Origin: Daphnia pulex
Taxonomy: Eukaryota; Arthropoda; Branchiopoda; Diplostraca; Daphniidae
Direction: 5' to 3'
DNA length: 64,000 nucleotides
NCBI RefSeq assembly: GCF_021134715.1
Contig: NC_060019.1
Coordinates: 9,376,001-9,440,000 of the forward strand
Below, piece by piece: positions 24,901 through 37,098 of the stretch. Position numbers and translations under genes: made by a program. The notes below the pieces were generated by a model that had not been told where the DNA came from, did no database searches, and was given only the letters and a program-made list of their open reading frames with translations. Every line of letters starts with the position of its first letter. Position 1 is the first letter of the stretch.

Positions 24901-27900
24901 CTTTTTGTTCTTCTTCGTCTCCGAAATGAAGATGTTCCTACATGGGAAATCAGGGAAATGACCTCCTTTGGAAGTCAGGTGACAAAATAAAATGTATCGA
25001 GCCCCGAAATCTTTTCGGTCCGCCGCGGATTAGACTTGAAACAACAATAGAATCCACCTGCTCGCCCAGTAAGAGAGAGAGAGAGCTCTCGTAGGAAGCG
25101 CGCTCCTTTTGTAGGATAGAAATAAGAGCCTACCACCTGCTGAGAGCAATTATTTTCTAGGTGGTAACTCCCCACACACACACGCCCACCGATATGTGTG
25201 TGTTTGTTTGTTGTTGTTTTGATTTTGTCGATGGTTTGTTGCTTGCGCGTTTAATTCCTTAACCTAACCGTTTTTTTTCTTATTTTTGGAAACATTCAGG
25301 ATCAGTTTGAAGTCGGGAGCGAATCCGTCTGCACATTAGCTGCCTGGGCCCTTCAAGCAGCTCACGGAGATTACGCCGAGTAAGTTTTATTTTGTTTATA
25401 AATGTCACCCTGGGAAACCTTCTGGATTATTCCTACCTCCCACCCCCCTCAAAATTCCGTTGTTGTTTTTACGACGTTGTTTGATATCAGACGGATCATT
25501 GGCCAATGGGCGTGCGACTGGGAAGACGTCACTTCTCGTCTGATTACAGGCGTTGTGCAACGATTTTCTTTCGCATTTGTTTCGCCTTTTTCTTTTCGAT
25601 TATAAAGTTGACGTGCACCTGGTGTTTCAGTTTCCAACATCCTGTTATGAGTTGTGTGTCGATTTTTTCGGGATCTTGTCCGAAAGAAGTAGCTCCTTAT
25701 TCGGTGGCGTGTTGAGGCTTTTCGTTTATCTCGAACCGGGACTCATTTACATCTTCTTCTTTTTTCTTTTGGTTGCGCGCAGCGATTTAACGGCGAGAAA
25801 TCATTTGAAGAAATCGCCCATTCTGCCCGCCAGCGCCCTGAAGGAACACCAATCTCTCTCTGAATGGTGAGCGTCTACTTTTTCTTTATTTTAAACGGCC
25901 TTTTAGGCAACGATTAACACGAGCCGTTTCGTTTCTTTGTTTCCTTTTCTTGTCCAACTCCAGTGAGGATCGGGTCATCGAGAACTACAGGACTTTGGTG
26001 GGCCACAGCCGCGGTCAAGTCATCGTCAAGTGAGTTGAAACTGTCACGATTTACGACTTACGCAACAGCCCCGAGTCCCGGCCGAGTCTGACGCGCATCT
26101 TTTCTTTTTTTCTTTTTACAGTTACCTGTCGAAAGTCGAGTCGCTTCCCAACTACGGCGTCCACTACTACAGCGTAACAGACAAGCGAAACACGCCCTGG
26201 TATTTGGGAATCAGTTACAAAGGCATCGCCCAGTACGACTACTCGGATCGGAGACATCCCCGCAGGGTAAACGATCGCATCCATCATCATCATCATCTTT
26301 TGTCGACTGTTATTGATGAAACCTTTCGATTCCTCGACTCTTTTAACTCTCTCTCTCGTGCATTTTTCTTGCCCCAACAACAACAATACTGCACACCCTA
26401 TCCATCTAATGGCGGAATCGTGCGTCAAAATCCCAACCTTGGGCCGTGTGGATTTCTTTGATAAGTTGTTGATGGTGGCTCGTTTTCGAAAAAAATAAAT
26501 GCAAGAGAGAGAGTTTGATGAGGCAGAAAAAAAAGGAGAGAGCGTTTGAATTACCGTCATCATGTTTTGGCTACATGTTTCTCTTTTGTTTTGTTTTTTA
26601 TTTTATTTTCTCTCCTTATTTTTAGATCTTTCAATGGAAACAGTTGGAAAACTTATACTTTCGCGACCGGAAGTTCTCCATTGAAGTTCACGACCCCAAA
26701 CGGTAAATTTCATTTTTTTTCTTCTTTCTTTCTTTCTTTCTTTTCCTTCTTCTGCTTCTGTGCCGACGATGATGGGTTTTCCTTCCTTTTAATAGTTAGA
26801 AAGAAGAATACGAAAGAGAGCTACTTTCCACTCGTCTGGAAATGGGGTTCTGTACACTCTGTAGCCTCGAGTGTCTCGACTCGTTTCAACTTTGCTGTTT
26901 GTTTGTAGACTCCATTCCAGTTCGTTTTAATTTATCCTTGGTTAGTTTGGCTTCATCGTCGTCAATTTGATTTGTTCAACTAGTATTTCGAAGGTCATTT
27001 AATTCTCTTAGCTGTTGTTGGGTTTGTTTTAGCTTGAAAGCCGGTTTTCTTTCTCCTTTACATAATAAGCTTGTCTGGTCACATTTATTTATTTTTTGTT
27101 TGTGTGGTTTGTATCAAAGTTATTCGATTGTTCATGCTGGGCTACGACTTTTTGTTAGTGTGGCACACACACAGCACGCGCACCCTTTTCTTCTTAAATA
27201 TTTTTTAGTTTTTAGTTTTTTTTTTTGCAGCATTCGATTTTTGATTTTTTGTTTGTTGTTTTGCTGTTTTTGTTTTTTGGCTTTTCTACCGTTTTTCAAC
27301 CCCCTGCGTGCGCTGGCTTTTTTCCCTTCCGTTTCCGTAGAGTGCATGCCATACATAGCAGTTTGTATGCGTGTCCCGAATCACCCGATCTGGTAGAGGA
27401 TGGTCTGACTGAGGCATTTCCAGAAGATTCGACGCAGTAAGTTACCTCCTCCGGCTTTTGGCTGTCTATAAAGAAAGAATAAAAACAAAAAACCTTTTTT
27501 CTTCTTCTTGGTTTTTCCGTTAAAACACAAAACTTTATTTATTTTTTATTTATATTTTTTGTTTCTGAATTTGAAATTTTGTTTTCGGCTTTGCGGTCCC
27601 ACAAACTTTGTGTGTTGTTGTTGAATTTTCTTGGTTATTTATTTGCCCGTTTTACGACGCGGTGTGGAATCGAGTAGAGAGGGTTACGACTGAATTTGAT
27701 TTGGTGTCCTGTTGTGTCTGCAGGGTATCGGTGAACCGTCGACTGCAAGCTGGTACGATTAGCGTCATCGTGTGGTTCGGTCAAACCCAGGCGCTGACCA
27801 AGAACATTTGGCACATGGCCATCTGCCAGCATCAGTTCTACCTGGACCGTAGGAATTCCAAGGCGCGACAGCTCAAGGCTCGAAATCTCAACGACATTGC

Positions 27901-30822
27901 CCTGGATCTGTCCAAGTCGAGCACGAGCTTATCGCTCTCGACGGCCAGTTCAAACTCGCAATCTAATCTCAGTCACTCTGGTAGTACGTTGAGCCTCAAC
28001 GGTAAAATGGGACAGACGCCGGGTACGTACTATTTTATACAATGACATTTTTCCCAAGAAATCAATGACGACAGCGACGGCATTCTTTACATTTTTTCTC
28101 TTTTCTTTCTTTCTTTCTCGTCGTGTAGAAGCGGAAGAAAGCGAGGCGGCGAGGGCGGCCCGCCTGGAAATCGTTTCGGCTCTCAAATCACGAAAAGCCG
28201 CAATGGAGGAGAAACTCAAAGCCAAAATAGAAGAGCTCAAGAAATTATGTCTGGAAGAAGGAGCGCTGAGCGGCACACTTCCGCCCGAATATCCTCTCAA
28301 TCCTGGCGAGGCATTGCCAACCATTCGCAGAAGGGTCGGCACCTCGTTCACCTTGCCAGAGAATCTCCTCAACAAAGCAAAGTCTTCCAAGGTATAAAGC
28401 AATCAAAAAAAAAAGCTCGTTATTTCTGAGAAAGAATGGTTTACTCACGGCGATTGTACACAATGTCTCGCAGGAGGAATCGCTGGCCGCCATGGAGCTC
28501 GAATATGAGATTCAACGCAAAATAACTTCGGCCGCGCTGAGACTCGCCAATGACGGTAGCCCGTCGAAAGCTGTGAAGCGTCAACGGAAAATGATTTACC
28601 AACAAAGCCTCCAGCAGCTCAAGGTAACGACATTTCTCGCCACGGGAGGTTTACATCGAAGAGAGTAACTTGTATTTTATGTGATTGCTTATTCTGCTTC
28701 ATGTTGTTGGGCCCCCTCCAGGATATCGAAACGAAACTGCGTTCGTTGCGCCTGGCCGAGATGTACAACAGCACGCAAGCCCAGCCTCAAGTCCCCGTGA
28801 CCACCACCACCAGCCCGTGGAGCAAAGCCAAGAAGAAGCCCAGGCCGAATGGCGGATCGGATGCCACGCTCGACGAGGAAGCTGGATTCATCCAGCAGAC
28901 TGAAACGAGTTTGGACGGACATGACCTCTATTTAGACGACCATGGCGTCAATCTCTCGCCGGCTGTGACCCAACAGCAGCACGGAACTAACCACCACAAT
29001 CACCACCACCACCACCCAATCACTGCCACCCCTATGCGTCGAGATCGCTCCCTATCGCCCGCTAACGTGCCCGTCTCGAGCGCCGTTCCTAGTTCAGTTT
29101 TGCGATCAGAGCAAAAGCCTCGAAGTGCTCCGGCTTCCCCGCAAAAGAATCGTCATACAAACAGTGCAATTTATCAGCAGCAGCAGCATCAACAACAACA
29201 ACAGCAGCAGCAACAACAACAACAGTATACCAATGGATACAGCAACCACCATCATCATCATCCACACCATCCGCATCCCGAGATCCGCCGGTATTTATTA
29301 ATCGTTACCGGTGTTATCTCGAACCATCCACTAACTTTGTATTTGATCTCTTAACGATTCAGGGAACAAAGTGGAGGCTACACTCCCAACACTCCTATGA
29401 TGCGATCATCCTACCGTACTAAACAATACCCAACGCTTACTTCTAGCCAGACTACTCCGCCTTACGTCATTCAAGACTTATCCTGGGATCCTCACCACCA
29501 CAACGGTAAGTTATCCGCAATGCCTACAACATTATTCCCGTGCGGTATTGACCTCAAGATTAATTTTTTTCACAGGAATGGGTGGAAACCGCGTGGGCCC
29601 GCAATTGATTGGCATCGACCCTTCCGCTGGTGGTGGGTTGTACAACATTGCACGACAGAGAGCTAGCCACGATTTCCCTACTCACGCATCAATGGACGAT
29701 CTGGAAGTCATTGGACTGAGGAGGTTGACGGGAGCGTCGTCCGATCACAGCGATCACACGCCTCGCAGCCTCATGACGTCGGCCCAACACTCTCCGGCCC
29801 AGGATTCCAATCCCAACACATCTGCCGATTTCGAATGGGATTTCGGCGATGAAAATGCGCCGGCCACTCGTCGACTGGATCAGTTGGTTCATCACAAGTT
29901 CGGCAGTTTGGATCGGCGGAGGCGAATGATGAACGCCAGTATGGACGCCGACGCCAAAAGTTGTTCCAAACCAGTGGTTTACGAAGGGTCGAGAAGTATG
30001 GACGAGTTGGACGGTCCGTCGCCTTTGACCGTCGACGTGATTGACGGTTCGTCGATCGGCCCTCGCTTCGGCAGCCGTGGCATGCGTAAAGCCAGCAGCA
30101 GCAGCAGCAACCAAAGCTCCAGTTACAATGAACCCGAACTGACTCTATTGCCCAATCAGACGTATCCGGATTATCCAGACTTTGGGGCTTCCATCCGTGA
30201 CCGCAGTGGTAGTTCCAGCCGCATGGAGACGGTCTTTGACATTGACAGTGCCGTGTACACGCGAATGTCCAACAACTTATCAGTGACGTCACTCCATTCC
30301 AATAAGAAAAAGGAGAAAGACTGGTATGAAACTTCACTGGACTCACCGGTTCCTGGTCGCAAATCGAAGATGAACGGGACTTTAACGGATAAGCCGCCAG
30401 CTTCGTTGCCGCCAGTCTCGACTTCTGCACCGACTCCGACGATGGGCAACAACGGGACGAGCACTGTCCGAGCCCAGCCGGTGCGATTAGCGGAACCTGG
30501 ACACGAAGACAGTTTCGATTTTGAGACAGTAGTGCCTTTCGAATCTCCCAAAAACTTGGAGTTGATTGCGCCCGGCAAATTCGAGCCTTACAGAGAAGTG
30601 TCGAAGCCTTTTGAAACTTCGGATATTTACAAGTATAGCGCCAAGTATCGGCAACAGCAGACCAAAGGTCTGTATCAGCCACTCACGCCGCTAGCCTGCC
30701 AACCCATGAATTCCGCACGTGGCGGAGGAGGATCCCATGCAGCTGATACCAATAGCCTCGGTGAAAATCACTCGAACCCACCTGCCCCAGAGTTCCGTTC
30801 CAAACCGGCTACCTTAGTTTGA
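18971..30822 (+). CDS. FRMD4: FRMD4A/FRMD4B homologue: FERM plus CUPID/DUF3338 scaffold
   Basis: Sixteen coding exons: 18971-19015, 19331-19491, 20630-20788, 21216-21300, 25300-25379, 25783-25866, 25964-26029, 26122-26266, 26626-26702, 27341-27436, 27724-28022, 28129-28391, 28474-28623, 28722-29290, 29363-29505 and 29576-30822. All are GT-AG and in phase; 1,222 residues, or 1,190 without exon 10. The FERM domain (about 16-375) carries EKEFFGLAYFDET, RRVLDHEFPKK, FYVESISLLRD and HQFYLDRRNSK. A coiled-coil CUPID/DUF3338 region (about 433-590) carries EELKKLCLEEGALSG and PEYPLNPGE. The C-terminal half is Ser/His/Gln-rich with a poly-Q tract and a late conserved-looking block, FEPYREVSKPFETSDIYKYS. 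FRMD4 proteins bind cytohesin Arf-GEFs and Par3 at epithelial junctions. The start at 18971 is the first in-frame ATG; exon 2 also begins with ATG. Confidence 0.92.
20861..20882. repeat. CA microsatellite
   Basis: Uninterrupted (CA)n of about 11 units in FRMD4 intron 3. Confidence 0.9.
21301..25299. other. FRMD4 intron 4, no gene recognised
   Basis: A 4-kb intron between FERM exons. It holds GA runs (about 21966-21985, 23778-23790), a CA tract (about 23650-23675) and polypyrimidine stretches. No coding exon or recognised repeat was found. A CTCF-like motif lies just upstream, in intron 3, at 21138-21150. Confidence 0.5.
27341..27436 (+). other. Probable cassette exon of FRMD4, inside FERM F3 lobe
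   Basis: A 96-nt exon with acceptor TTTCCGTAG and donor GTAAGTTA encodes 32 residues (HSSLYACPESPDLVEDG and an acidic tail). It enters and leaves in the same phase as the direct join between exons 9 and 11, so inclusion or skipping both keep the frame. Mammalian FRMD4 joins the flanking sequences directly at this point. It is already counted in the full gene entry. Confidence 0.65.
29170..29225 (+). repeat. Coding CAG/CAA tract (poly-Q) in FRMD4
   Basis: Mixed CAG and CAA codons encode a nearly pure glutamine tract, closely followed by a His-rich stretch near 29247-29270. A second His run lies near 28995-29020. Mixed codons make the tract less prone to slippage than pure CAG. Confidence 0.85.
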
Positions 30823-32399
30823 AAATAAGTTCCCTTCGCTCTTTTGTATAGGTAATTATAATAATATTCTTAAGGATTTGTACCTGATGACCTGATATGT
30901 TTATGTGTTTCTTGGGTTCATTTGTCCCGCTCTTTTTCATCAAATTCCCGTTCCTGTCTCAAGGTTCTTAAAAAAAAAAAAATTATGAAGCGGTAAAAAT
31001 GTGTTTTGTTGTGTGCGCGATTTTTTTTTTTTTTTTAATGGGGAACCGTTCGTGAGTTGAAGAAGGTGAAGAAAGACTTTTGATACGGAATTTATATCCG
31101 GCTGACATGCTGTTCTTTTTATTCGTCCTGCTTTGCATATTGTTTAACTTGGAAATGTTTCTCAAACTGTGTATGTGTCTTATCTCTGTCTCGCGCCCAT
31201 GTAAATAACTTAACCGGTTTATGTCAAACGATTACAAAACAGTTTGATGCAAATTTCATACTATTTCCTAGCTGCGTTTGCAAATTTCATAGGTCTCATT
31301 TTAACCTCAAATGGAAAACCGCGATGGTCTATCCGTATAGCTGAAGCGTTACAGCTAATTTGCTTCAAAGTGATTACGTCGGCTGCCCAAAGGCGAACGG
31401 GTCCGCATTCTTCAGTAAAGAATCGCTAAAAGGAATTCGGCTAACTTCGTCCATTGTCTTGTCTGCTTTCGTCGGATGCGTAACAACAGCTGTAGTTAAA
31501 AAGAAAAAGAAGGAAACTAAACAGATGCGCATGCTGTGGCCGCTAGCAGAATACCGATCTCGAAAAGTAAAAAAAGAAAAAGCTATTTGGCCTTAGTCTT
31601 TGAAATATGGTGATTATGACTCTGACCCTCGCTGAGCGGTTATGACGCTATAATGACGAGACAAACAAAAGTTTTCCATCGTGTGCCTGTTAGAATGCTA
31701 TAGGAGTATACCCAAGCGGCGTTGCTAAAGAAACGATTTTACAAGCTTGATTATTGCCTCAGCAATTACACTTGAAAAGGGCGATCTGGACATTCCGAGT
31801 GGCCTGAAAATAAATCATTAATTTTTGTAAAATAACTGGAAAAGATTGGTTAATATTGAATGGTAAATTTTTCTTAATTTGGTGACTTTAGAAATATATA
31901 TCATTTTGGGATGATTTTAAAAGATGCAAAATGATTAAAATTCTTTGTTAAACACGACAACACGTATCTAAAAAGAGTTCAGTCATCATGGATACTACAA
32001 TGGCAATGTAGATTGGAAAATGGAATGGAATCCCGCAATCCGCAATCTGCAATGCTATTCACCTACGTGACCGTAACTGGAGACATAGTTTATTTTCCGT
32101 CCGACCCAGAGGTCCTCCTCCAGAGGACTCTAGTCGTCCGTGAATGCTAAGGGCTGTCACTAGGTGGCAAAAAATTCAGTGTGTTTAGGGATTGAACTAT
32201 TCAGCCCTAGTGTGTTGGTAATGTAGGGGGGAGGGTCATCAAACTGTCAAAGTCATGCGGGAAGCCAGGAACAGACACTCTTTTGCTGCCGAGATGCTGT
32301 CCGAGGAGGTTGGTCATTGCTGGGTACTTTCTTACGTGACATTTGTGATCATAGACATGGTAATTTCATTTTTTATTCCTTAATATTATAAAATGTAAT
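30823..32399. other. FRMD4 3' flank, no gene recognised
   Basis: Probable FRMD4 3'UTR and downstream DNA. No close AATAAA follows the stop; the first clear one is at 31809-31814. A CTCF-like string (CACTAGGTGGCA) lies at 32158-32169. Confidence 0.4.
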
Positions 32400-33240
32400 T
32401 TTTGTGTAGTTCATTACGTGCAACATTTCCTTTAATTCATAATTGCCAACTGCATGTGGCCTGCTGTACATTTCCAAAATGTCGTCTCTTGCTGCATGTT
32501 GCACGTTTCGTTCCATGCAGTGATGCAGAACAGTAAAGAGTAATTATGCTGCTTAACTTTTTAATTCAAGACTTTGGTTCTGAATTAAAATTTTGTGGCT
32601 GTGTTTCAAAGAGTAATTGAGTTTTATTTTTCAATTAACCGCTGAGTAGTAAAGTCTGAGCTTCATTGGGTTTTGTTTTGCAAATTGTTTCAATTTCTAG
32701 TTGAGTTATGCAAGAGCTTTTGCAGACGTGTACTAACTTGTTAGAAAACTCGAGTGGGTTAGTATTTACCTAAATTTTAGTCTACATAAAAAGTATGGGT
32801 GCTACGTGTGTATTTTGTTAGAAATTGAGTTAGACCTTGAATTCTTGTTTTGGACGACATTTTACAACATCTTTGTGATTCTAAATAAGAGCTTTTGTGA
32901 AAAGATCACAATCAGCTTGTGTAAAGAATTGTAATTTTTTTTTATAAAACAGAAATTTGCCCTTTTTTGTATTTGAAAATGTAATTGGTTTATAGTTTTC
33001 CTTTGATTTATAGGATTCCTTGGTTAATAGTTTGATGTTGGAGCTGCTAATGGTGTTGATGCAGCGTTCATGGTGTGAGCACTGATCAGTGGTTTTGCAG
33101 TCATTATCCAGTCGAGATATCTTGAAATGGAGCTTGTGCAGACATTCAATTCAACATCTTTCTTCAATGTGTTATTTGACAATGTTGGTGCTTTTGCAGT
33201 GTTGAGCTGTTGTGCAGAATAGTCTGTTGCCTGGTGGCTG
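32400..33240 (+). repeat. Copy A of a low-copy repeat, inverted relative to 41,080-41,640
   Basis: Read forwards, it matches the reverse complement of 41,080-41,640 with patches of high identity. TAAATAAGAGCTTTTGTG at 32882-32899 pairs with 41537-41555. GGAGCTTGTGCAGAC near 33129-33143 pairs with 41131-41145. An acceptor-like TTTATAG|GATTCC at 33013/33014 matches the acceptor of the third exon of the minus-strand candidate gene. The reading frame is broken in this copy, so it looks like a pseudogene or non-coding relative. Confidence 0.6.
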
Positions 33241-34235
33241 TCGGGCATGTTTTATCGGCTGCCTTTTGTCGATGTGTCGTCTCGTCTCTTGACACCTGTC
33301 ACGTTACGGTAATGCTTGATGGCTAGTTTCATTTAATTATTGACTTAACTAAATTTTTCGTTCTCGTTTTAGTTGAGTTGTTCGCTGCCGTTCCATCGAC
33401 TTGATCCATTGGTGAAACTGAGATGAGGTTGCAGAAATTGAAGATTGATACATTAATTAGATTTGGACAAATTAAAAGTGCATGCATGTTCTCCCTTTTC
33501 CCTAAGTAAACAGTTTCCGCCGTTGGTTATTCGTCTGGTCGGACGGGAAATTGCCATGCAAATGATCTGATGTACCTTTGGAGAAAAATTATTTTGACCA
33601 CGAAGTAGTTTTCCCTAATGATTCGCAATCAAATCTACCTCCATTATGTAACCGTATTAAACCTGTTGCTCTTCATATATATATGACCATTATCAAAAAT
33701 ACTACTTCGCAAACAATAAAATATGAAATCAAAAACCTGTATTCTTTTTCCTATACACATAACTATATAAATTCGCACTTTTTTTTAAATAAAAAAACGA
33801 CCTTTTTCATGAAAAACAACCAACTACCTGTCCAAATTTTTATTATTTTTTTCTGCTTTATAAAAACAACCACCATATTATTTATTTACTAAGTCTTTTT
33901 CGATAAAAATTGGCGATGTTCATTGCTCATGTGTTTTTTTGTTAAGAAAATTAAATTAAACGTTTATATATCATTTTCATTTTTTTATTTTTTATAAACA
34001 CAACGACATATATTTTTTATGGCCCCCAGGGAGGGGGGGGCCTGTGACTTTCCCAACCGCGATAATAACATGTGCCGTTATTATTTTGTTGGTGCAGAAA
34101 GCCGGAATTTGATCTAGCAGTTGTCGACTGAGTCAAACCTGACATATAGATCAGGTTGCCTCAATCGTATACTGCACTTCTGCACAAGTAAAAACGCCAA
34201 AGACGACAGTGAAACCATTTCAAGACTGCAACACA

Positions 34236-34424
34236 GGAAAACACTGGTAGAGCAAAAAAACACGAATGAGAAAAGATTTCAAACACAGGATAGCATTGGC
34301 AGAGCAAAATACACAAATGCAAAGAGAGAAAAATGTTTAACTTTAAGGCAGCAACCCGGATATCACTGGAAAATTCAGGCTGCTTCAGGATACCGCCAGC
34401 ACAGCTACTTCTGGATAACACTGG
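34236..34424 (+). repeat. Degenerate tandem array with GGATANCACTGG core
   Basis: Four copies of a 12-base core (GGATA, variable base, CACTGG) occur at 34236, 34288, 34358 and 34413. Spacings are 52, 70 and 55 bases, and the first two also share flanks (AGCAAAA and ACGAATG/CAAATG). An open frame through this array has no recognisable domains and is treated as non-coding. Confidence 0.5.
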
Positions 34425-35210
34425 AACCACACGCTGCATACAACAGTTCAATTAGTCTCCATCACATCTTTCACCACCTGGCTGCAACAAGGTAACCAAC
34501 AGCGGACCTAATTAAGAAAACAAAAAAATTACCAACGGGGAAAGACAGTGTGTGCACAATTACACAGGACTCTTTATGACAAAAGAATACCAGGAGTAAG
34601 ACAAAAAAAGCTACGCAGTTCAACAGATCTCTCCGATATCTCAAATTTTACATAGGAACTAGGAAGTTAGAATTGGCAAGGTATTTCAAAATGCAAATTG
34701 ATCTCTAGTCATATTAATTAAGTACATTAGCAGGAAATTGGATAAAAATAATTACTTTTGCTTTGTCATGGGACGAGACGTACGACTGGGTGCAGGCAGC
34801 AAGACACACGAGGCACGACATTTCGGCAAAATGGACAGGCACTCAAGTCCGAGTTACATGATTTGACAAAGTGGTATTGAAATCACCTGTCAATTAATAA
34901 ATCAAAATTTAACATGAAGTAACCCTAAGAAATAAACAAAAAATACCTTTACATTTTCATCATGGGAAACGTCACGACCAGCATCCCACTTCTGCTGCGT
35001 CAAGGAACAAAATAGCCGAATTCGGTCCCCTGAAGACACTCGCGCCACCTAGCGACAGCCAATTGGATTGCTTGCTTGCAGACAGCACGCAGCAGCTAAA
35101 TTTGAATTCCTCACGCCTTTCACAAGCTGGCACGAAATTAATCAAGTGGGGATGGACACTAGATTACTCCAGCAGCTTTCCCTATGACACAACATACAAA
35201 TGATTAAGTT
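34425..35210 (-). repeat. Two diverged copies of the 40.7-kb repeat module
   Basis: On the minus strand a pyrimidine-tract acceptor followed by CCAG(C/G)TGGTGAAAG appears near 34,490-34,465 and, more diverged, near 35,130-35,110. Both are followed about 40 bases later by a (C/T)TGCTG(T)ATGC-like block. The module recurs near 40,770-40,690. An ATAATTACTTTTGCTTTG string at about 34,750 recurs near 40,963. Confidence 0.45.
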
Positions 35211-35456
35211 AGCTATTTCAGACTCTCGTTAACTTTTTCAACATCAAAATGTAAATATTTACAGAAAGTATTGGGGGGGGGGGGTTTAAGACAAATCGAG
35301 ACAAATAATAAAACTTACAATTTTCTGAGGAAAAGAATAATTTTCCTGCCTGTGGTTGTAAGGCAGCAGCAATGGTTATCTACTTATCTTCTGTGCTTGA
35401 GTTAGGGTTCCAACTTCCAACTAACTTCGGCATCAAACAGTCATATAAAAATCAAT

Positions 35457-35608
35457 GGAGTTCTACTGTTTGTCGCGTAGTGGAGTACTACTGTCGGACA
35501 CTGGAGTTCTATTGTCGGGTTTAAAATATTTGGGTTCTATTGTGGTTCTATCTGTGGGGTTCTATTGTCGGTGGAGTTCTTAACTGTCTTTGGAGTTCTA
35601 CGGTCGCC
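35457..35608 (+). repeat. Short degenerate minisatellite, GGAGTTCTATTGTCGG unit
   Basis: About seven imperfect copies of a roughly 16-20 base unit (GGAGTTCTA.TGTCGG) occupy this stretch, with variable spacers. No coding potential. Confidence 0.6.
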
Positions 35609-35743
35609 ATACCATCTAAAAGACTGGCCTTAGATAGTCAAAATAGTCATTAAAGTAATCAAAAAGACAATTTCTCTTTGCTTAAATTAGCATGGAGTGT
35701 TTAGAATTCTACAGAGAACAAAGCTCAATTGCTAGTTTTATGC

Positions 35744-36060
35744 AAATTTTCCGGAAGTATACCGGAAGTAAGCGATAGCTCCTTAAAAATTGAGCTGTCG
35801 TCAAAATAAACTAAATATTCGTGATCTACGTGAAATTTGGGGTCGATTAGGTGTGATTTAAACGAAATCCAAATTTTGGCCAAAATCGAGAATTTTCCTG
35901 AACAGTTCAGGAAAATTCTAAAAACCGGAAGTACGCGTACGTAAAAAATAAGACATGAACTTTACCAAAAATTTGACGAGGATCACGAATATGTGGTTCT
36001 TTTGTACCTCGGATGAATATTTACTGAACTACTGACTGAAAACAGAAAACCGGAAGTAGA
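35744..36060. repeat. Palindrome-bearing element with CCGGAAGT repeats
   Basis: CCGGAAGT occurs four times in one orientation, near 35750, 35762, 35925 and 36050. A perfect palindrome lies at 35890-35918: 14-base arms (GAATTTTCCTGAAC and its complement) around one central A. It could be a small foldback element or a cluster of ETS-type binding sites. No gene is evident. Confidence 0.5.
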
Positions 36061-37098
36061 AAAAAAACACATTATGAAAAATCTAACAAGTGAGCTTTGT
36101 TGTCGAAACAAAAACTGACAGTTATCACAAAAAATTTTCTTGAAGTAGAATCGAGAAAATTTTTTAGAGATGGGCAAAGTAAGCGTAACTACACTGATTC
36201 TGACAGGTAAAAAATGATCAAAGGCTATGCCGTCTAGCGCCAGAAAAAAGAAACGTTTAACAGTAACATGAAAAAAATGTCCGCTCTAGCTCGTTGACAC
36301 TTAATTGAAAGAACTAACAAGCAAAGGCAAATAACTTTGATACTCACGTAATATTCTCCCCTCCAAATTTGTATCTCGTCTTCATCCAAATATGAAAAAT
36401 CCACCACCGCAGCATCACAGCACATCACAACAGACGAAATCCCCAAGGTAATAATGCTTCTAGCCTTCTACAATGAGGAGAAGGCAGCATGACATTCGCT
36501 TTTGTATCTCATCTGTTTGTGATTCCAGATTGTTGACGAAATATCGTCTTCTGCTACCTCTTGGTACCCTTTTAGCTTTATTCCTGTCACTCTGCACTGT
36601 GCCTTACCTGTGATAAATCTTTCTTTTTTTCTGTAGGTGTCGATGGCCATTGATAATTGGAGAGCAGCATAGGAATGTGACAGCTTTGTCTGGGCTAAAT
36701 GCCTGACCAATCCTCTTGGGAAACTTTGTCTGCTCCTAAATTACACAATATACACATCATAAGTTACTTCAAAAAATCAAAACAGATTTAGATTTTGAGG
36801 CAAGTTGAACCATATTTAATAAATAGATAACATAACATTTAGCTAATGGTTCTTGTTGCATTCTTGACTTCATATTTTCAGAAATTTTAGCTGACGTTTT
36901 TGTGTGACCTTGGTGCTTGTGACGATAGAGATCAAATGGTCCAATCCAATCATATAAGCTATGTCTTCCAAAGCTAAATAGTTTCTACTGTCACTTAATG
37001 TTTTTAATAATATTTCAGGTTAACTTCCCTTGTCAAATCATAGTAAATCTTCAAGATATTTATGCCTTCCCCAGATCCAATTGTCGGTAAATTCGTTC

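Noticed and set aside
29689..30682. Long antisense frames opposite FRMD4 exon 16
   Set aside because: Same reason: shadows of a real coding exon, with no splice structure or recognised domain.
33578..33892. Open frame of 104 residues
   Set aside because: Extremely AT-rich, Asn/Lys/Phe/Ile composition typical of chance frames.
34121..34495. Open frame of 124 residues
   Set aside because: It is generated by a tandem repeat array and overlaps the exon-like repeat module on the other strand; no domain.
36234..36710. Minus-strand exon-like pieces left of the DIRS element (one ends at a GTGAGT donor)
   Set aside because: Reading-frame phases of the candidate exons do not match across their splice sites and no family is recognised. 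Kept only as repeat-island background.
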